Both the position numbers and the translations under genes were made by a program. Below are positions 1 to 11,989 of a stretch of DNA of 64,000 bases, piece by piece. A model generated the notes under the pieces. The model worked only from the letters and a program-made list of their open reading frames with translations, had not been told where the DNA came from and did no database searches. Within the stretch, counting starts at the first letter, position 1; the number at the start of each line of letters is the position of its first letter. The stretch is from Narthecium ossifragum. Taxonomy: Eukaryota > Streptophyta > Magnoliopsida > Dioscoreales > Nartheciaceae. Location of the stretch: assembly GCA_963920575.1 (NCBI GenBank), contig OY986966.1, positions 12,502,048 to 12,566,047 on the forward strand, read 5' to 3'.

Positions 1-826
1 TCTCTCTCCTTTCTCTTTAGTTTTTCTTTTGTTTTCTTTCTTTTCTTTTGAGTTATTCATGGCCCTGCGTGGCTAAACTTTGATACTTGGTCGAAGGAGA
101 TGGAAACCTCGGAATCAATAAAACTGTGAGATCTAATTAGTTTTCATTGTTCAATTTATGCTTTGAGTATTGAATATTCTTCTGTGTTATTTTCATGATT
201 GTCTTGTTTAATTACTAGGAGCGCTACTAGTTTATTATTCATCGCGATCTACTGCTAGGTTGGATATCAAATCCGTAATTGTTTGATCCCTCTAATCTGC
301 GAAGCAACTGAGATCTATTGATTTACTGCGTTTCAGAGATTAATAGATCATAGGAAGAATATTCAACTAGATTAAATGCAACCGCTTGTGCTTGTGTTGT
401 TTAGCTTCATAGATCTCCCTATTCTTAAGGCTTCTACTAGATTAAACCTACAGCGCTTGTCTTAGGTTGTTTAGTAGTTAGGGTTAATTGGATCGCTTGT
501 TTCCAATTAACTATGATTGAGGAGAGATTCGAATTTATTTCGAACGGTGAATATTCATGGTATGAATTGATTGATACTTGCATCAATGATCAGTTGTCAG
601 ATTCTGATGGTGGATGTTGACTTAGACCAAGGTTAGTTCTTCTGATTGATTTCACTCTTTAATTTTAATTATCTCTTAATTTTTTTTGTTATATTCAAAA
701 CCCCTTTTTGTTCACGAAGTACAAAACTAGGCTAGGCACTCCTCGTGGGATCGACCTTTGCTCGCACTACTACATTTCTTTTGAAGAGTACTGGATTTAT
801 TTTTGAGTGCCAGCGACAGCACATCA
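1..826 (+). repeat. A1 5' LTR, 3' portion
   Basis: It matches about 6657-7485 nearly base for base and ends in ACAGCACATCA directly before the primer site. The missing upstream part is the promoter region, seen in the other LTR at 6026-6656. The window starts near the expected transcription start, about 30 bases after the TATA position in the 3' copy. Confidence 0.92.
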
Positions 827-831
827 AATTT

Positions 832-848
832 TGGCGCCGTTGCCGGGG
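832..848 (+). other. A1 primer-binding site, tRNA-Asp type
   Basis: TGGCGCCGTTGCCGGGG is the exact complement of the 3' end of plant tRNA-Asp, including the CCA tail. This is the usual primer of Athila-type elements. It starts five bases after the LTR end. Confidence 0.93.
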
Positions 849-1526
849 AATGCTTCGCGTTGATTTTTGTGTTATTGTAATCCTTATTTTAGGTTTCCCC
901 TTGATTTTTAGGATTTTTCCCAATTTCTTAAGATTTTTCTTGCTTTTTAGGAGTTTTTCCTGCCTTCTTCGAATTTTTCTCGATTTTTTTTTATATTCAT
1001 CGTCTCCCTCCTCGCGTCCTCATCCCCAAGTCGCGCCCAAGCCCCCGCTCCTCCTCCTTACCGATCCCCTACCTGATCTCAACCACCCCATCCATCTACC
1101 CCTACCCGAGATCCCATCTTCATCTCCTTCCCTCCCCTCACCTTCTTCTCTTGTCCCTGTTCCCCGATTTCGCCACCTTCATCCCGAACCGATCGCCGTC
1201 GACCACCCTCCCAACCTTTCCCCGAGCCGATCACGACCCAAATTCCGCACATCCGGTGACCCTCCGGTAAATCCAAACCGGTAGACCCTCACCCCACCAT
1301 CCGAAGATCCCTCACCGGCGACTCCTCTCCGTCGAATTCTCCTTACCCGACTAGACCTGGTTGACCCAGTCAACCCTGTTCATCCGACCGTTCATCTGTG
1401 ATAACCCTTCTCCCTGACCTCAATTTTTGTGTTTATTTTCATTTTCATTTTTATTTTTATTTTTTTGTGTCCACTATTCCAGATTTTACCTGATTTTTCT
1501 TCATGGTTTATAAGGGTATCTTTTGA
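849..1526 (+). other. A1 leader with a T-rich part and a CT/GC-rich tract
   Basis: The first 150 bases are T-rich with repeated 'tttttagg' and 'tttttcc' words. From about 1003 to 1400 the base composition changes sharply to C-rich and could encode a proline/serine-rich peptide (within an open frame at 745-1284). That frame begins inside the LTR and crosses the primer site, so it is probably not a real gene. A2 goes from primer site to gag in about 75 bases, so this tract is extra material in A1. No family was recognised. Confidence 0.6.
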
Positions 1527-3181
1527 TTGTTTATGACTGCAACTCCTGATCAAGGTAATTTGCAGTATGATCCAGAAATAGAGAGAACTTTGCGCAGGTT
1601 GAGAAAGAAAGTTTGGAGAAATTCCGAGGAGAACGATGTGGCTCTTGACTTCCCATTTGCTCGCGATTCTGATTTAGAAGAGGAAGAAGACATGGCTGGA
1701 AATCGAACCTTGAAGGAGCTCGCTGCCCCTGATTTGAATCAACAACCCTTATGCATCACATTCCCTACTTTGGATGCTACCACTACTTTTGAATTAAAAT
1801 CTGGACTAATACATCTCTTACCTACTTTTCATGGCCTTGCAGGTGAAGATCCTCACAAGCATTTAAAAGAGCTTCATGTTGTCTGCACAAGTATGAAACC
1901 CACGGGGGTAACTAAAGAGCAAATCAAACTAAGGGCTTTCCCGTTTTCTCTGAAGGATGCGGCTAAGGATTGGCTCTATTATCTACCCTCCGGGAGTATT
2001 ACTACATGGAATGATATGATGAGGTTGTTTTTGGAGAAATATTTTTCAGCCTCAAGGGCGGCCAACATCAGAAAAGAAATTTATGGTGTAAGGCAGTACA
2101 ACGAAGAGTCTCTACATGAGTATTGGGAACGTTTCAAGAAATTATGCGCAAGCTGTCCCCATCATCAAATTAGTGAGCAATTACTTATCCAATATTTTTA
2201 TGAGGGCTTACTAACCAATGACAGGAGTATGATTGATGCCGCTAGTGGAGGAGCTTTGGTGGATAAAACTCCTGAACCCGCGAGGAACTTGATTGCAAAT
2301 ATGGCGGCTAATTCTCAGCAATTTAATACTAGACTTGATTCTTATTCAAAACATGTTAACGAGGTAAATGTTTCATCTCTTGAACAACAGATTGCGAGTC
2401 TAACTTCTCTTGTTCGTCAATTGGTTGTAGGTAATATGCAAACAGCGAAGGTTTGTGGGATTTGTTAGGTAGCAGGACATCCAACCGATATGTGTCCAAC
2501 TCTTCAAGAGGAGCCCAGTGAACAAGTGAATGCAGCAGGGAGTTTCCCTGGACTACCGCAAAGGAAGTATGATCCATATTCAAACACATATAATCCTGGA
2601 TGGAGGGATCACCCCAATCTCAACTATGGGAATCCATAAGTGATCCAGCCCACAACTCAATTCGACCCAAGCGGCCAACAATATCAGCAGTATAGACCGC
2701 CATACCCCCCGAGACCACAACCAAACCCAACTTCTAACTCTGGTATGTCTTTAGAGGATATAGTTAAATCTCTTGCTACTAATACTTTGCAATTTCAATA
2801 GGAGACAAAGGCGAGTATTCAAGGTTTGGAACATCAGGTGGGCCAGGTGGCGACTGCAATTGGCAAGCTAGAGGCGCAAAGTTCGGGAAAATTACCCTCT
2901 CAAACGGTAATAAATCCAAGAGAAAATGCAAGTGCAATCGTTTTGAGAAGTGATAAAGAGGTTGAGATTCCAGTAAAGGAAGCCCCTGCATCATCACCAC
3001 AAGAAAAAGGGCAAAACATCTTTCCCGATGACGATGATGTACATAAGCGTAAGTTTCCACCTCTTTCTGATTATAAACCATTGCCTCCTTTTTCGCAGGC
3101 TTTAACAGAATCAAGAAAATATGAGAAGAATTCAGATCTATATGAGACTTTTCGTCAATGCGAGGTAAATATTCACTCTTA
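1527..3181 (+). pseudogene. gag: A1 Athila gag, broken by stops and a frameshift
   Basis: Gag forms the virus-like particle and binds element RNA. An open stretch of 313 codons from ATG 1527 carries the plant retrotransposon gag domain (about residues 90-235, with 'FPFSLKDAAKDWLYYLP' and 'LHEYWERFKKLCASCP'). A zinc knuckle follows (C-x2-C-x4-H-x4-C, about 2449-2492), but a TAG stop at 2466-2468 sits inside it where A2 has a serine codon. Further stops lie near 2638 (Gln codon in A2) and 2800. A one-base loss near 3171 relative to A2 moves the reading into the next frame. It was clearly a gag and cannot now give a full-length product. Confidence 0.92.
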
Positions 3182-3780
3182 GATGCTATTAAACAAGTAC
3201 CTCGTTATGCTAAATTCTTGAAAGAATTGTGTACAATTAAGAGGAAACAGAAACTCAAAGGATATGAGAAGGTGAGAGTAGGGGAGAATGTTTCTGCAAT
3301 TATTCAAAGAAAAATTCCTACAAAGTGCAAAGATCCAGGTATGTTTACTATCCCCTGTACAATAGGTAACACTAAATTTGAGAAGGCCATGCTAGATTTA
3401 GGAGCTTCTATCAATGTCATGCCATATTCTACATATGCTTCTTTGAAACATGGACCTTTGAATGAAACGGGTGTTGTGATTCAATTGGCTGACAGATCTA
3501 ATGCCTATCCTAAGGGTGTAGTTGAGGATGTTCTTGTGCAAGTTAATGATTTGATTTTCCATGCTGATTTTTATGTGCTTGATATGGAGAATGATGATCA
3601 TACTACTCCTATTTTGTTGGGAAGACCATTCTTAAAGACATCCAATACTAAGATAGATATGCATAGTGGCACACTTACCATGGAATTTGATGGTGAAGTT
3701 GTTAAGTTTAATATATATGATGCCATGAAAAATCCTGCTGATGATTGTCCTGTTTATTCTATTAATGTGAGGGAATTGAA
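3182..3780 (+). pseudogene. A1 aspartic protease domain, Athila type
   Basis: The protease cleaves the Gag-Pol polyprotein. The open frame at 3158-4078 holds 'CTIGNTKFEKAMLDLGAS' with the catalytic Asp at 3395-3397. The substrate-flap and C-terminal region ('ILLGRPFLKTSNTKIDMHSGTLTMEFDGE') match the same domain in A2 and F. The motif D-L-G-A-S, in place of D-S/T-G-A/S, is shared by all three Athila-type elements here. The domain itself is open, but the upstream frame is broken, so it is probably not translated as a fusion. Confidence 0.88.
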
Positions 3781-4477
3781 AGTTGCGATTGGAGATGCTT
3801 CGGGGGAATTTCTACAAAATGCACATGAAGAAGCTGTCCAGTCTAGGCCAATCGACCGCCGAGAACACAAGGAGCACGTATTCGAAGAACCTCCTCTAGC
3901 TGAAGTTGAAGGCATTCCTGTTACGCCACGAGGTATATTTCCTGTGACTATCTCATCTTTATTAGTGGTTAAAAAGGAGATGACCTTAGTAGATATTTTC
4001 ATATCTCGACGGATTTATTTTCGATCATGTGATCTTGACATCCTTGACAATGCGAACGACGACATTATTAATAGATGAATGGATGATTCGATTATAGTTG
4101 AGCATAATGTTGACCCCTTTCTTCTTGATCACCATGATGATAAGTATTTCTGTTTAAGAGATCTAGCTATCTTGTTCACTAGTGTTAGAATGGAAAAGCT
4201 AGTTTTCATTTTTGAAATATACCACTTGGATTCATATGCTAAATTAACCTTGGTGGCACTATTGAGGTTAAATATCCATATTATGGCATCCATTGATTTT
4301 GCATACCATCTTGCTAGAGAACGGCCACCGAGGGCACGATTAAAACTTATTGTATATAGTGCTTTAGTTTGCTTTATTTACTTTCTTGTGTGCTTGAGAG
4401 TGCTTGAATTATTTTTAGGTTGTGTGCTTGCATGTTTGCTTTTGTTTTGCTTTGCTTTGCTTTTGCTTTTTAGGTGA
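3781..4477 (+). pseudogene. A1 coding-like region after the protease, unrecognised
   Basis: Similarity to A2 stops at about 3768, directly after the protease. Where A2 continues into reverse transcriptase, A1 has two consecutive open stretches (to 4078, then 4079-4477) of other sequence. The second ends in a leucine/cysteine/phenylalanine-rich, possibly membrane-spanning tail (about residues 95-130). In complete Athila elements the region between pol and the 3' LTR can carry an envelope-like ORF, so this may be a remnant of it, but I see no diagnostic motif. The join marks loss of the whole RT-RNase H-integrase block. Confidence 0.5.
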
Positions 4478-6011
4478 TTGAGTATCCCCTGTGAAACATG
4501 AAGAATTCACCCAAACATGCAGTGAACCATTCCTGTGCAACTCATAAACAAAAGCGCTGCTTGGAAGGCAACCCAAGGGGAGTTCGTTCCTTTCTCTTTT
4601 TATTTTCGCATTTCCATTTTAGTTATATTTACCTTTTCTTTACACTCCACCTTACATTGGGGACAATGTCAGTTTCAAGTATGGGGGAGGAGATCTAGGT
4701 TGCATATGCCATGAGCAAGAATTAAAGAAGCTTGACATATTCATAACATGATTGGAGGAGTAATTTTGCGACTTGAAATTAATTAGTTGAGTTATTTTCC
4801 TTGAGATGGTAGTGACTGAATGAGTAGACAAAAGCTGGTGAGATTTTGAGCCTTTAGACTGACACATTCATTTCAGTCTCACTATTTTCTTTCATGAGAG
4901 ATATTCTTTCATGGATTTGTTTCTCTAGAACTTGCTTTGATTCTATTCAAGGTCACATTGACACATGCAGACATGAACATGATTAAGGTCATCTTTGTTA
5001 TAAGCTATATAAGCCAAATAGCCTACCTTGCAATTAATTTTTCCCTTTGCTAAACACCTTTGAGCTTTATTGACTTCATTGTTAACCCACATTACAAGCT
5101 TTAAACCTGAAAAAAAAAAATATTTCCGTTACCAAAGCCATAAAACTAGTGGAGCATTGATCATCATTATGATATGTATGGGTGTGCAAGTTTCAAGTGT
5201 GGGGGTGTTTGGATCGTGGTATGGCTATGATTGGTGAAGTGGAGTATATTTTTCATAATTAATTCGTGAGTATGTTGTTTCTGAAAAAAAACAAGAAGAA
5301 GAAAAAAAAAGAAAAAGAAAAAAAAGAAAGTGAAGAAGGAAATTATTTCTCATGTTGCAAAATGTGTTTATGAATCCTCCTAATACTCCAAGAAAGAGGT
5401 ATGTTTATGAATGATCTCTACAAATGTGGAAGTTTTTCCAAAAGATTGTTCACTATTTCAGTTAAAAAGTATTCCATTGAACAATCTCTTTGCCAAGGTC
5501 GTAATGTTATATGGTTTCAGTACTTTAAAGCCAAGTTGAAGAAGTTGTTGAACGGAGTGATTGGTTGTACATGTCTTATTGATGCATTTTTGCTCCATTA
5601 GTTTCATTGGCTTTTGAGCTACATTCCCAAATATTTCCCACCTTGGTCCAAGACCCCATTACAACCTTTTGAAGTCCTTATGATTCGTGTTATGCATGTG
5701 ATTCTAGTGGTGGAGAATGAGAAGATATGCAAGCTTATGGTAGATCATTTTCATTGGAATGAATTTGAGTGAAATACATACCCTTCAAACACATGAGAGT
5801 TGAGTGTTTATTTCCGTGAGGGTCTACTTGTTTAGTATGCTCTATATTCAAGTTAAAATGCTTATTGATTGATTTTTAAGTTGTCTAAAAATGTTTGTTG
5901 ATGATGTGTTATGAATTGTGAAGAGTTTGATTGTTCTTTGTTGATGGCGTTGCAACCTTGATATGTTGAGTAGAGTGAATTTTAGTTTTGCCCGAGGACG
6001 AGCAAAGGTTA
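4478..6011 (+). other. A1 3' non-coding region with internal polypurine-like tracts
   Basis: No credible ORF. It contains the Athila-typical phrase 'acattggggacaatgtcag' at 4652-4670 followed by 'caagtatgggggag'. A second G-rich tract, 'caagtgtgggggtg', lies at about 5187-5210, and there is an A-rich stretch at 5280-5335. The repeated purine tracts resemble the final polypurine tract at 6012. Nothing else was recognised. Confidence 0.7.
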
Positions 6012-6025
6012 AGTGTGGGGGAATT
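6012..6025 (+). other. A1 polypurine tract
   Basis: A purine-rich run (AGTGTGGGGGAATT) abuts the TG that starts the 3' LTR. This is the expected plus-strand primer position. Confidence 0.85.
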
Positions 6026-7485
6026 TGATGAGAATATAAAATGTCATATTTTTCTCCCTTAATGTTCGGTCTTCTATATCTATTTTGTGACTAAATGTAC
6101 TCATTATTCTTATATTTTGATTTAGGATACAATTGGAGACCTTAAGTGGAAAATGAAACTAATTGAGCAATTCTGGACATTCTGCACAGCAGTTAGTAAT
6201 TTGAACATAACATCTTCATACAATCTCTGATTGGGATGATCCAGGATGCTTTGGAAAGCTAAGGAAGAGCTCTACAACGTTAATGGTTTGCGTTTTGTGA
6301 GATACCGACTCCAGAAAGACAGAAAAATCGCGGAAGTGATCAGGTCTGAAGTTGCTGCATTTTTGGACGAGATTCGTGTATAGAAGATTCCAGATTTGAT
6401 GCAAGAAGATTCCAGCTGGATACCACTTTCTTTCCCAGTTATATTAGGACTTTATTTTCTAATAAGCTGGCCTTAATTGGTTAGATTTGCTTATTTTTAA
6501 TTGAGGAGAGTGTTTAGGTTTTTGGAAAGTGGGCACATATGGAAAAGAGGAAAGATTAGTTGGAGAGGACTCTCACGTTCCTCTATTCCACGTATCCCTC
6601 TCTCTCACTCATCTATTTCTCATATATAAGGCTGCCACTACCTCTCACGGGGGGGGGCTCTCTCTCCTTTCTCTTTAGTTTTCCTTTTGTTTTCTTTCTT
6701 TTCTTTTGAGTTATTCATGGCCCTGCGTGGCTAAACTTTGATACTTGGTCGAAGGAGACGGAAACCTCGGAATCAATAAAACTGTGAGATCTAATTAGTT
6801 TTTATTGTTCAATTTATGCTTGGAGTATTGAGTATTCTTCTGTGTTATTTTCATGATTGTCTTGTTTAATTACTAAGAGCGCTACTAGTTTATTATTCAT
6901 TACGATCTACTGTTAGGTTGGATATCAAATCTGTAATTGTTTGATCCCTCTAATCTGCGAAGCAACTGAGATCTATTGATTTACTGCGTTTCAGAGATTA
7001 ATAGATTTTAGGAAGAATATTCGACTAGATTAAATGCAACCGCTTGTGCTTGTGTTGTTTAGCTTCATCGATCTCCCTATTCTTTAGGCTTCTACTAGAT
7101 TAAACTTACAGCGCTTGTCTTAGGTTGTTTAGTAGTTAGGGTTAATTGGATCGCTTGTTTCTAATTAACTATGATTGAGGAGAGATTCGAATTTATTTCG
7201 AACGGTGAATATTCATGGTATGAATTGATAGATACTTGCATCAATGATCAGTTGTCAGATTCTGATGGTGGATGTTGACTTAGACCAAGGTTAGTTCTTC
7301 TAATTGACTTCGCTCTTTAATTTTAATTATCTCTTAATTTCTTTTTGTTATATTCAAAACCCCTTTTTGTTCACGAAGCACAAAACTAGGCTAGGCACTC
7401 CTCGTGGGATCGACCTTTGCTCGCACTACTAAATTTGTTTTGAAGAGTACTGGATTTATTTTTTAGTGCCTGCGACAGCACATCA
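6026..7485 (+). repeat. A1 3' LTR, 1460 bp
   Basis: It runs from TGATG to CATCA, with matching 5-bp inverted ends. The last ~829 bases match 1-826. A likely TATA box (TATATAAG, 6623-6630) lies 25-35 bases before a CT-rich start region. Unlike the related LTRs of A2 and J, the stretch upstream of the TATA box has no GATCGATC cluster. Confidence 0.93.
6622..6630 (+). promoter_or_regulatory. TATA box of A1 LTR
   Basis: ATATATAAG lies in the middle of the LTR and is followed by a CT-rich initiator-like run, the expected layout of an LTR promoter. Confidence 0.65.
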
Positions 7486-7726
7486 GTGGCATCTCATTCC
7501 TTTGGGATATATTACCTGTCTTTTGACAATTCTCACATGACTTACAAAGAGAGTATGAATCTCGAAATTAAGAAGGCCAATAGAAACCATATTCTAACAC
7601 TTTTCTTGCCGTTCTCTTAACTCCAAAGTGACCTCCACAAGCGTAAGAATGACAAAAAGTGAGTATAGAAATAATTTCATTTTCAGGAACGCACCTTCTT
7701 ATTACTTGATCTGCACAATGTTTTCA
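7486..7726 (-). pseudogene. A2 integrase N-terminal fragment (zinc finger)
   Basis: The minus-strand translation gives the H-H-C-C zinc-binding part of integrase ('CHSYACGGHFGVKRTARKVL' then 'CKSCENCQ'). It is in frame with the RNase H upstream but crosses stops at 7724-7726 and 7568-7570. The catalytic core is missing because A1 inserted at 7486. A3 has the same segment at about 23420-23300, which confirms the reading. Confidence 0.85.
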
Positions 7727-9571
7727 TAAATATGGGTCATCCCACACATAGTATTTGACATCACTTTTGATCTTGTCTCTTTGAGCCTTAGACAAATCAG
7801 ACGGTAACATATTAGTAACCGAATAATTCACAATATTTGCATACCAAGGTAATTTCACATTTGCGGAGAACAGTTGTTCATCAGGGAATGTTTTCTGCAA
7901 ACGAAGTTCATCCTCCACATGAACTAAACGACTCAGATGATCTGCGACTCGATTTTCTGTTCCTCTTTTGTCTTTTATCTCCAAATCAAATTCACTCAAG
8001 AGAAGTATCCATCGTATTAATCTCGGCTTTGCCTCCTTCTTCGTCATTAAATAACGAAGGGCTGCTTGATCAGAATAAACAATGACTTTAGTACAAAGTA
8101 AATAAGATCGAAATTTTTCTAAAGCAAACACAACGGCTAAAAGTTCTTTTTCAGTTTTAGAATAATTTCTCTGGCCGTCATCCAAAGTCTTGGAAGTATA
8201 GTAAATTGCATGAGAAGCTCTTCCAATCTTTTGACCCAAAATCATGCCCACTGCATAATCACTCGCATCACATATTATCTCGAAAGGAACGCTCCAGTCA
8301 GGGGGCTGAATAACTGGGGTAGAAGTCAACAATTCTTTCAGTTTATCAAATGCCTTTTTGCATGCCTCATCGAACTCAAAAACCTTGTCCTTTTGTAACA
8401 ACGTGCATAGCGGTAATGCTATTTTGGAGATGTCCTTGGTGAATCTTCAGTAAAAACCTGCATGTCCAAGAAAAGAATGAACTTCCCACACACTAGTGGG
8501 ATAAGGTAAAGATTGAATAACATCAACTTTAGCTTTATCAACCTCAATTCCTTTAGATGAAACAACATGACCCAAAACTATACCTTGTTCAACCATGAAA
8601 TGACATTTTTCAGAATTTAACACAAGGCTAGTTTCTATATATCTTTGAAGAACAAGTGTAAGGTTATGTAAATAATTATCAAAGGAGTTTCCATAAACTG
8701 TGAAATCATCCATAAAATCCTCTATGATATGTTCAATATAATCTGAGAATATACTAACCATACACCTTTAGAAAGTAGCTGGGGCGTTGCAAAGGCCAAA
8801 GGGCATGCGACGATATGCAAAAGTTTCAAATGTGCATGTGAACGTCGTCTTTTCCTGATCTTCAGGGGCAATTGCAATCTGAAAATAACCTGAATAACCA
8901 TCAAGAAAACAATAATAAGAATGACCAGCTAATCTTTCAAGCTTCTGATCAATAAAAGGTAAAGGGAAGTGGTCCTTGCGGGTTATAATATTTAATTTTC
9001 TATAATCAATAGAAACCCTCCACCCATTTTGAACACGGGTAGGAACTAACTCATCTTTTTTATTTCTCACCACGGTTATTCCTGTCTTTTTAGGAACCAC
9101 TTGAACTGGACTAACCCAAGTGCTATCCGAAATAGGATAGATCACTCCAACTTCAAGAAGTTTGAGGATCTCCGTCTTTACTACATCCATCATGGGCGGG
9201 TTTAACCTTCTTTGTGGTTGGCGGGAAGGTTTCGCTCCCTCTTCAAGCAAGATACGATGCATACATATACTTGGGCTGATTCCCTTGATGTCTGCAATTG
9301 TCCAACCAATAGCTGTCTTATGCTTCTTAAGAACCTGCACAAGGTTTTCTTCCTGTAGTGCACTACTAAGGTTATTGGAAATAATCACTGGTAACAATCC
9401 TTCATCTCCAAGAAAAGCATATTTAAGATGATTAGGAAGAGGTTTCAGATCTGGAATGGGTGCTTGCAATACATAAGGTAATGATTTCTCATTAGAAATA
9501 GGTAATGGACTATAAGAATCGTTACCTGATTGCTGAAGTATTGAAAAATCATTCAGTGTTGCAACAGTTTC
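7727..9571 (-). pseudogene. A2 reverse transcriptase and RNase H
   Basis: RT copies element RNA into DNA and RNase H removes the RNA strand. In minus-strand order the frame shows the Athila linker, RT palm motifs ('WRVSIDYRKLN', 'YCFLDGYSGYFQIAIAP', 'MPFGLCNAPATF'), the catalytic box as F-M-D-D (about 8712-8723), then RNase H ('[18 protein letters not shown]', '[18 protein letters not shown]', '[10 protein letters not shown]'). Stops lie at 8768-8770 (TAA where Gln is expected) and 8447-8449 (TGA where Arg is expected), both consistent with C-to-T change. No frameshift is needed across the region. Confidence 0.92.
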
Positions 9572-10261
9572 CTATAAACTAGTACTCAAAGATGGCTCCT
9601 CATTTTCTTCCTCAAGAGATTTACTAATAGCCAATTCCAATTCATCTTTGTCACTAAGTTCAAAGACTTCCTGTGATAAATAATTAATCACATCAATTGA
9701 ATACACTAAACAATCATCAGCAGGATATTTCATGGCATCATAAATATTAAACTTAACAGTTTCACCATCAAATTCCATGGTAAGTGTGCCACTATGGACA
9801 TCTATCTTAGTCTTGGATGTCTTTAAGGAAGGTCTTCCCAACAAAATAGGAGTAGTTTGATCACCATTCTCCATATCAAGCACATAAAAATCAGCAGGGA
9901 AAACTAAATCATTGACTTGCACAAGAATATCTTCAACTACACCTTTAGGATAGGCGTTAGATCTGTCAGCCAATTGAATCACAACACTAGTTTCATTCAA
10001 AGGCCCAAGTTTTAAAGAAGAATATATAGAATATGACATGACATTGATAGAAGCTCCTAAATCTAACATGGCCTTCTCAAATTTGGTGTCACCAATTGTA
10101 CATGGGATAGTAAACATCCCTGAATCTTTACACTTTGCAGGAATTTTTCTTTGAAGAATTGCAGAAACATTTTCACCAACTCTCACCTTCTCACATCCTT
10201 TAAGTTTCTGCTTCCTCTTAATTGTGCACAATTCTTTCAAGAATTTAGCATAACGAGGTAC
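9572..10261 (-). pseudogene. A2 aspartic protease domain
   Basis: The open stretch of 222 codons (10240-9572) contains 'FEKAMLDLGASINVMSYS' with the D-L-G-A-S catalytic motif, followed by the conserved 'ILLGRPSLKTSKTKIDVHSG'. It is in frame with gag upstream and RT downstream. A TAG stop at 9572-9574 separates it from RT and a TAA at 10262-10264 (Gln in the A1 counterpart) separates it from gag. It continues into an acidic linker just before the stop. Confidence 0.88.
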
Positions 10262-11989
10262 TTATTTAATAGCATCTAAGAGTGGAATATTTACCTCGCA
10301 TCGGCGAAAAGTCTCATATAGATCTGAATTCTTCTCATATCTTTTAGATTCAACTAAAGCTTGAGGAAAAGGAGGCACTGGTTTATAATCAGAAAGAGGT
10401 GGAAACTTACGTTTAGGTACATCGTCGTCATCGGGAAAGTCTTTGTTCGCAACAATATTTTGCTCTTTTACTTGCGATGATGATGCAGTGGCTTCCTTTG
10501 CTGAAATCTCAACTTCTTTACCATTTCTCAAAATGATCGCACTTGCATTTTCTCTTGGATTTATTACCGTTTGAGAGGGTAATTTTCCGGAACTTTGTGC
10601 CTCAAGCTTGCTAATTGCAGTAGCCATCTGGCCCACCTGATGTTCCAAACCTTGAATACTGGCCTTCGTCTTCTGTTGAAATTGCAAAGTATTAGTAGCA
10701 AGAGATTTAACTATATCTTCTAAAGACATACCAGAATTAAAACTTGGGTTTGGTTGTTGTCTCGGGGGGTGTGGCGGTCTATATTGTTGATATTGCTGGC
10801 CACTTGGACGGAATTGAGTTGTGGGCTGATTTACTTGTGGATTCCTATAGTTGAGATTGGGGTGATCCCTCCATCCCGGATTATACGTGTTTGAATGTGG
10901 ATCATACTTCCTTTGCGGTAGTCCAGGGAAACTACCCGCTGCATTCACTTGTTCACTGGGCTCCTCTTGAAGAGTTGGGTACATGTCGGTTGGATGTCCT
11001 GCCACCGAACAAATCTCACAAACCTTCCCTGTTTGCATGTTGCCTACAGCCAATTGACGAACAAGAGAAGTTAGACTCATAATCTGTTGTTCAAGAGATG
11101 AAACATTTACCTCATTAACATATTTTGAATAAGAATCAAGCCTAGTATTAAATTGTTAAGAATTAGCCGCCATATTTGCAATCAAGTTCCTTGCGGCTTC
11201 AGGAGTTTTATCCACCAAAGCTCCTCCACTAGCGGCATCAATCATACACCTGTCAGTGGTTAGTAAGCCCTCATAAAAATATTGGATATGTAATTGCTCA
11301 CTAATTTGATGATGGGGACAACTTGCACATAATTTCTTGAAACATTCCCAATACTCGTGTAGAGACTCCCCGTTATATTGCCTTACACCACATATCTCTT
11401 TCCAAATGTTGGCTGCCCTTGAAGCTGGAAAATATTTCTCCAAAAACAACCTCTTCATCTCGTTCCATGTGGTAATACTCCCATATGGTAAATAATAAAG
11501 CCAATCCTTAGCCGAATCCTTCAAAGAAAACGGGAAGGCTCTCAATTTGATTAGATCTTCAGTCACCCCCATGGGTTTCATACTCGTGCACACAACATGA
11601 AGCTCCTTTAAATGCTTGTGAGGATCTTCACCTGCAAGTCCATGAAAAGTGGGTAAGAGATGTATTAGTCCAGATTTTAATTCAAAAGTAGTAGCAACAT
11701 TCAAAGTAGGGAATGTAATGCATAAGGGTTATTGATTCAAATCTGGGGCTGCAAGTTCTTTCCAAGTCTGATTTCCGGCCATGACTTCCTCATCTTCTAA
11801 TCCAAAATAGCTAGCAAATGGGAAATCTAGATCCAAATAGTTCTCCTTAATGTTTCTCCGAGCTTCTCTCTTTAACCTGCGTAAAGTTCTTTCTATCTCT
11901 GGAACGTACTGTAAATCACCTTGATTAAAGATCGAGCTATACTCATAAACAATCAAGAAGATTCCGGTAAACCGAGAAAAACAAATCAA
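10262..11989 (-). pseudogene. gag: A2 gag, one frame with internal stops
   Basis: Three open stretches (11989-11729, 11704-11156, 11080-10262) lie in the same frame. They cover the N-terminus, the retrotransposon gag domain ('FPFSLKDSAKDWLYYLP', 'CFKKLCASCPHHQ') and the zinc-knuckle region. The knuckle 'CEICSVAGHPTDMY' has lost its last Cys (Tyr instead), whereas A1 keeps it. Stops at 11729-11731 and 11156-11158 replace Gln codons seen in A1. Downstream is a Gln/Pro/Asn-rich linker and the segment 'DLYETFRRCEVNIPLLDAIK' leading to the protease. Confidence 0.9.

Larger units (their letters stand above)
1..7485 (+). mobile_element. A1: non-autonomous Athila-type Ty3/gypsy element (5' LTR cut by window start)
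   Basis: The sequence at 1-826 recurs at about 6657-7485, which makes these the two LTRs. The tRNA-Asp primer site at 832-848 follows the first copy, and a purine-rich tract at 6012-6025 precedes the second. The LTR runs from TGATG to CATCA. Between them are gag and a 'DLGAS' protease but no reverse transcriptase, RNase H or integrase. The element lies inside the integrase of the oppositely oriented A2, because A2 integrase coding sequence starts at the base after 7485. The expected target-site copy on the left (GTGGC, the five bases after 7485) is outside the window. I infer that A1 moved using enzymes of a related Athila. Confidence 0.92.

Noticed and set aside
832..848. tRNA-Asp-like sequence
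   Set aside because: Only the 3' end complement is present, at the exact primer-site position; the same applies at 12063-12079. There is no tRNA gene.
745..1284. 179-codon ORF crossing the A1 LTR end and primer site
   Set aside because: It starts in the LTR and reads through the primer site and leader; open by C-rich composition.
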